Shown one piece after another: positions 4,634 to 6,098 of a DNA stretch of 6,098 bases (the stretch's first letter is position 1; each line of letters opens with the position of its first letter). The notes beneath the pieces are model-generated. The model searched no databases. It was given only the letters and a program-made list of their open reading frames with translations, and was not told where the DNA came from. Source of the DNA: Bacteroidota bacterium (GTDB lineage Bacteria > Bacteroidota > Bacteroidia > 2-12-FULL-35-15); NCBI GenBank assembly GCA_021413595.1, contig JAIOQD010000628.1:1-6098 (forward strand), in the 5' to 3' direction. Made by a program: the position numbers and the translations under genes.

Positions 4634-6098
4634 GGCGTCACTTTGTTTTGTTTTTTCTTTTATTTTCTTTCTTTATTTCATCCTGCAAAACAAAAAAGGA
4701 AACAGCTGCTTCGTCAAAACAAAATGAAACTTCAAAATTTAAGAGCGCTTCTGGTGGCAAACAATTGTCTGGAAAAGAACGAGTTGAGTTCGAGTATCTT
4801 TTTTTTAATTCCAACAGAGAAAAAATTTTAGGTAATTATGATCTGGCAGAAGTATCGCTTTTACAAGCTTTGCGCATAGACCCTAACAGCGCTGCCACTA
4901 TGTATGAGCTGGCAAATATTTATGCTTTCAAAAACCATAAAAAGCAAGCTTTGTTTTACAGTAAAAAGGCGGCATTGATCGATCCTGACAATATTTGGTA
5001 TCAATTACTTTATATCGACTGCTTAAAAGATAGTAAGCAAAATGCTGAAGTTGTAACTGTTTATCAAAAACTATTAAAAAAATACCCCGAGCGAATTGAT
5101 TTTTATTATGAGCTCGCGAATAGCTACTTGTATGTAAATAAAGCGTCAGACGCAATTAAAACGTACGAAAAAATAGAGGATCTTACAGGTATCACAGAGG
5201 ATGCCTCTATGCAAAAATTTAAAATTTACAAGGCTATCAATAATTTTGAAAAGGCTCTGGAAGAGATCCAAAAATTAATCAAAACTTTCCCTAAAGAAGG
5301 CAAATATTATGGTATTCTGGGGGAGTTGTATCAGGAGAAGGGGCAAAGCGAAAAAGCATTGGCAGCCTATAACGATCTGCTTAAAGCCGACCCTCAAAAT
5401 GCATACGTTCATTTATCCTTGGCCGAATATTATCGGAATCAAAAACAAAACGAAAAGGCATTTGAGGAAATAAAAATCGCTTTTAAAAGCAAAGAGTTGA
5501 ATATTGATACCAAGATAAAGATCTTATTGTCTTACTACTCCATTACTGAAATGTATAGCGAACTAAAGGCTGATGCTGATGAGTTGTGTAAAATACTAGT
5601 AGAAGTACATCCTGATGATGCCAAGGCTTTTTCCATGTATGGAGATTTTTTATACCGTGATAAAAAATTACCAGAAGCCAGAACGCAATACAGAAAGGCC
5701 ATTTCGATCGATAAAGAGAAATATTTACTTTGGAACCAATTGTTACTCATTGAATCGGAACTAAACGATTTTGTTTCGATGCAAAAGGAAAGCAAAGAAG
5801 CAATTGAGTTATTTCCAAATCAGGCATTACCCTATTTTTTTAATGGGGTTTCAAATATTCAACTGAAAAAATTTAGGGCGGCTATATTAGTTCTTAATGA
5901 AGGCAAAGGGTTTGTTTACGATGATCCTATTCTTGCTCAGTTTTATGCAAATATCGGAGATGCTCAAAATCAAATAAAAAATTACTCTGCATCTGATTCT
6001 GCCTATAATAAAGCATTAGAAATTGATCCAAGCAATGTATATGTTTTAAATAACTATGCATACTACTTGTCGTTACGTAATACCGATTTAGAAAGGGC
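4624..6098 (+). CDS. TPR-repeat outer-membrane lipoprotein (3' end outside window)
   Basis: From the ATG at 4624 the frame stays open to the window edge: 491 complete residues, no stop. The N-terminus MKGRRHFVLFFLLFSFFISS then C is a clear lipoprotein signal: basic n-region (K2, R4, R5, His6), hydrophobic core 7-17 and lipobox I-S-S-C with lipidated Cys21. Residues 22-48 are a Lys/Ser-rich linker without the acidic cluster of Bacteroidota surface-export signals, so it probably faces the periplasm. From about 55 onward it is tandem TPR helices, with consensus-like units at 71-90, 92-123, 125-157, 159-188, 229-259, 337-366 and 442-471, often ending in ALxIDPxN. The ending VLNNYAYYLSLRNTDLER (474-491) is a typical late TPR of this group. 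Such solenoids act as protein-protein scaffolds; the partner is unknown. The frame is also open upstream to a TAG at 4546, but only this ATG gives a signal peptide. It follows the nucleotidyltransferase by 136 bp. Confidence 0.9.
   Translation, partial: MKGRRHFVLFFLLFSFFISSCKTKKETAASSKQNETSKFKSASGGKQLSGKERVEFEYLFFNSNREKILGNYDLAEVSLLQALRIDPNSAATMYELANIYAFKNHKKQALFYSKKAALIDPDNIWYQLLYIDCLKDSKQNAEVVTVYQKLLKKYPERIDFYYELANSYLYVNKASDAIKTYEKIEDLTGITEDASMQKFKIYKAINNFEKALEEIQKLIKTFPKEGKYYGILGELYQEKGQSEKALAAYNDLLKADPQNAYVHLSLAEYYRNQKQNEKAFEEIKIAFKSKELNIDTKIKILLSYYSITEMYSELKADADELCKILVEVHPDDAKAFSMYGDFLYRDKKLPEARTQYRKAISIDKEKYLLWNQLLLIESELNDFVSMQKESKEAIELFPNQALPYFFNGVSNIQLKKFRAAILVLNEGKGFVYDDPILAQFYANIGDAQNQIKNYSASDSAYNKALEIDPSNVYVLNNYAYYLSLRNTDLER

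Noticed and set aside
4643..4831. 62-codon + strand reading frame beginning MFCFFFYFL
   Set aside because: It is a frame-shifted shadow of the lipoprotein signal peptide and linker; the in-phase frame from 4624 gives a perfect lipobox and continues into TPR repeats.
5535..5795. 86-codon minus-strand frame inside the TPR gene
   Set aside because: Ser-rich product is the expected antisense reading of TPR codons; the sense frame is clearly the real one.
1..6098. tRNA, rRNA, insertion sequence, integrase or defence genes
   Set aside because: No cloverleaf or conserved rRNA segments, transposase motifs or terminal inverted repeats with target duplications were seen on either strand.

Overview
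The window looks like a chromosomal segment of an AT-rich member of the Bacteroidota, probably an environmental Flavobacteriia- or Sphingobacteriia-type lineage. This is inferred from protein style, not from a database match. The evidence is A+T-rich coding sequence, starts with no obvious Shine-Dalgarno sequence (one doubtful exception), a Bacteroidota-style SpoIIE phosphatase C-terminus, and a Bacteroidota-style TPR lipoprotein. The spacers also carry short degenerate tandem or inverted repeats of a kind common in that phylum.

All six genes lie on the + strand. From left to right they are: the C-terminus of a SpoIIE/PP2C-type serine phosphatase (2-304, start outside the window); a crotonase-family enoyl-CoA hydratase (443-1222); a Wzx-like polysaccharide flippase starting at TTG (1314-2795); dUTPase, dut (2901-3335); a sugar-1-phosphate nucleotidyltransferase with a left-handed beta-helix tail (3489-4487); and the N-terminal 491 residues of a TPR outer-membrane lipoprotein (4624 to the window edge). 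The lipoprotein is easily missed because its stop lies beyond the window.

The spacers are 138, 91, 105, 153 and 136 bp, so nothing overlaps and each gene could have its own promoter or terminator. Each spacer holds a different small structured or repetitive sequence: an ATTCGT-type repeat (364-420 and again at 2868-2892), a CTTTTAA inverted repeat (1226-1313), a GGCAATTA tandem that forms the end of the flippase gene (2764-2794), a pair of competing hairpins (2810-2857), a C-run/G-run element that could form a hairpin or a G-quadruplex (3443-3480), and a long AT-rich stem-loop (4504-4543).

Functionally, the flippase and nucleotidyltransferase fit cell-surface polysaccharide synthesis (precursor activation and export of lipid-linked units), and the TPR lipoprotein fits an outer-membrane assembly or scaffold role. 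dUTPase and enoyl-CoA hydratase are housekeeping enzymes of nucleotide hygiene and acyl-CoA metabolism. I see no mobile element, CRISPR array, tRNA, rRNA, toxin-antitoxin pair or defence system. I found no convincing new multi-gene system; the more interesting signals are in the intergenic repeats and in how they touch gene starts and ends.
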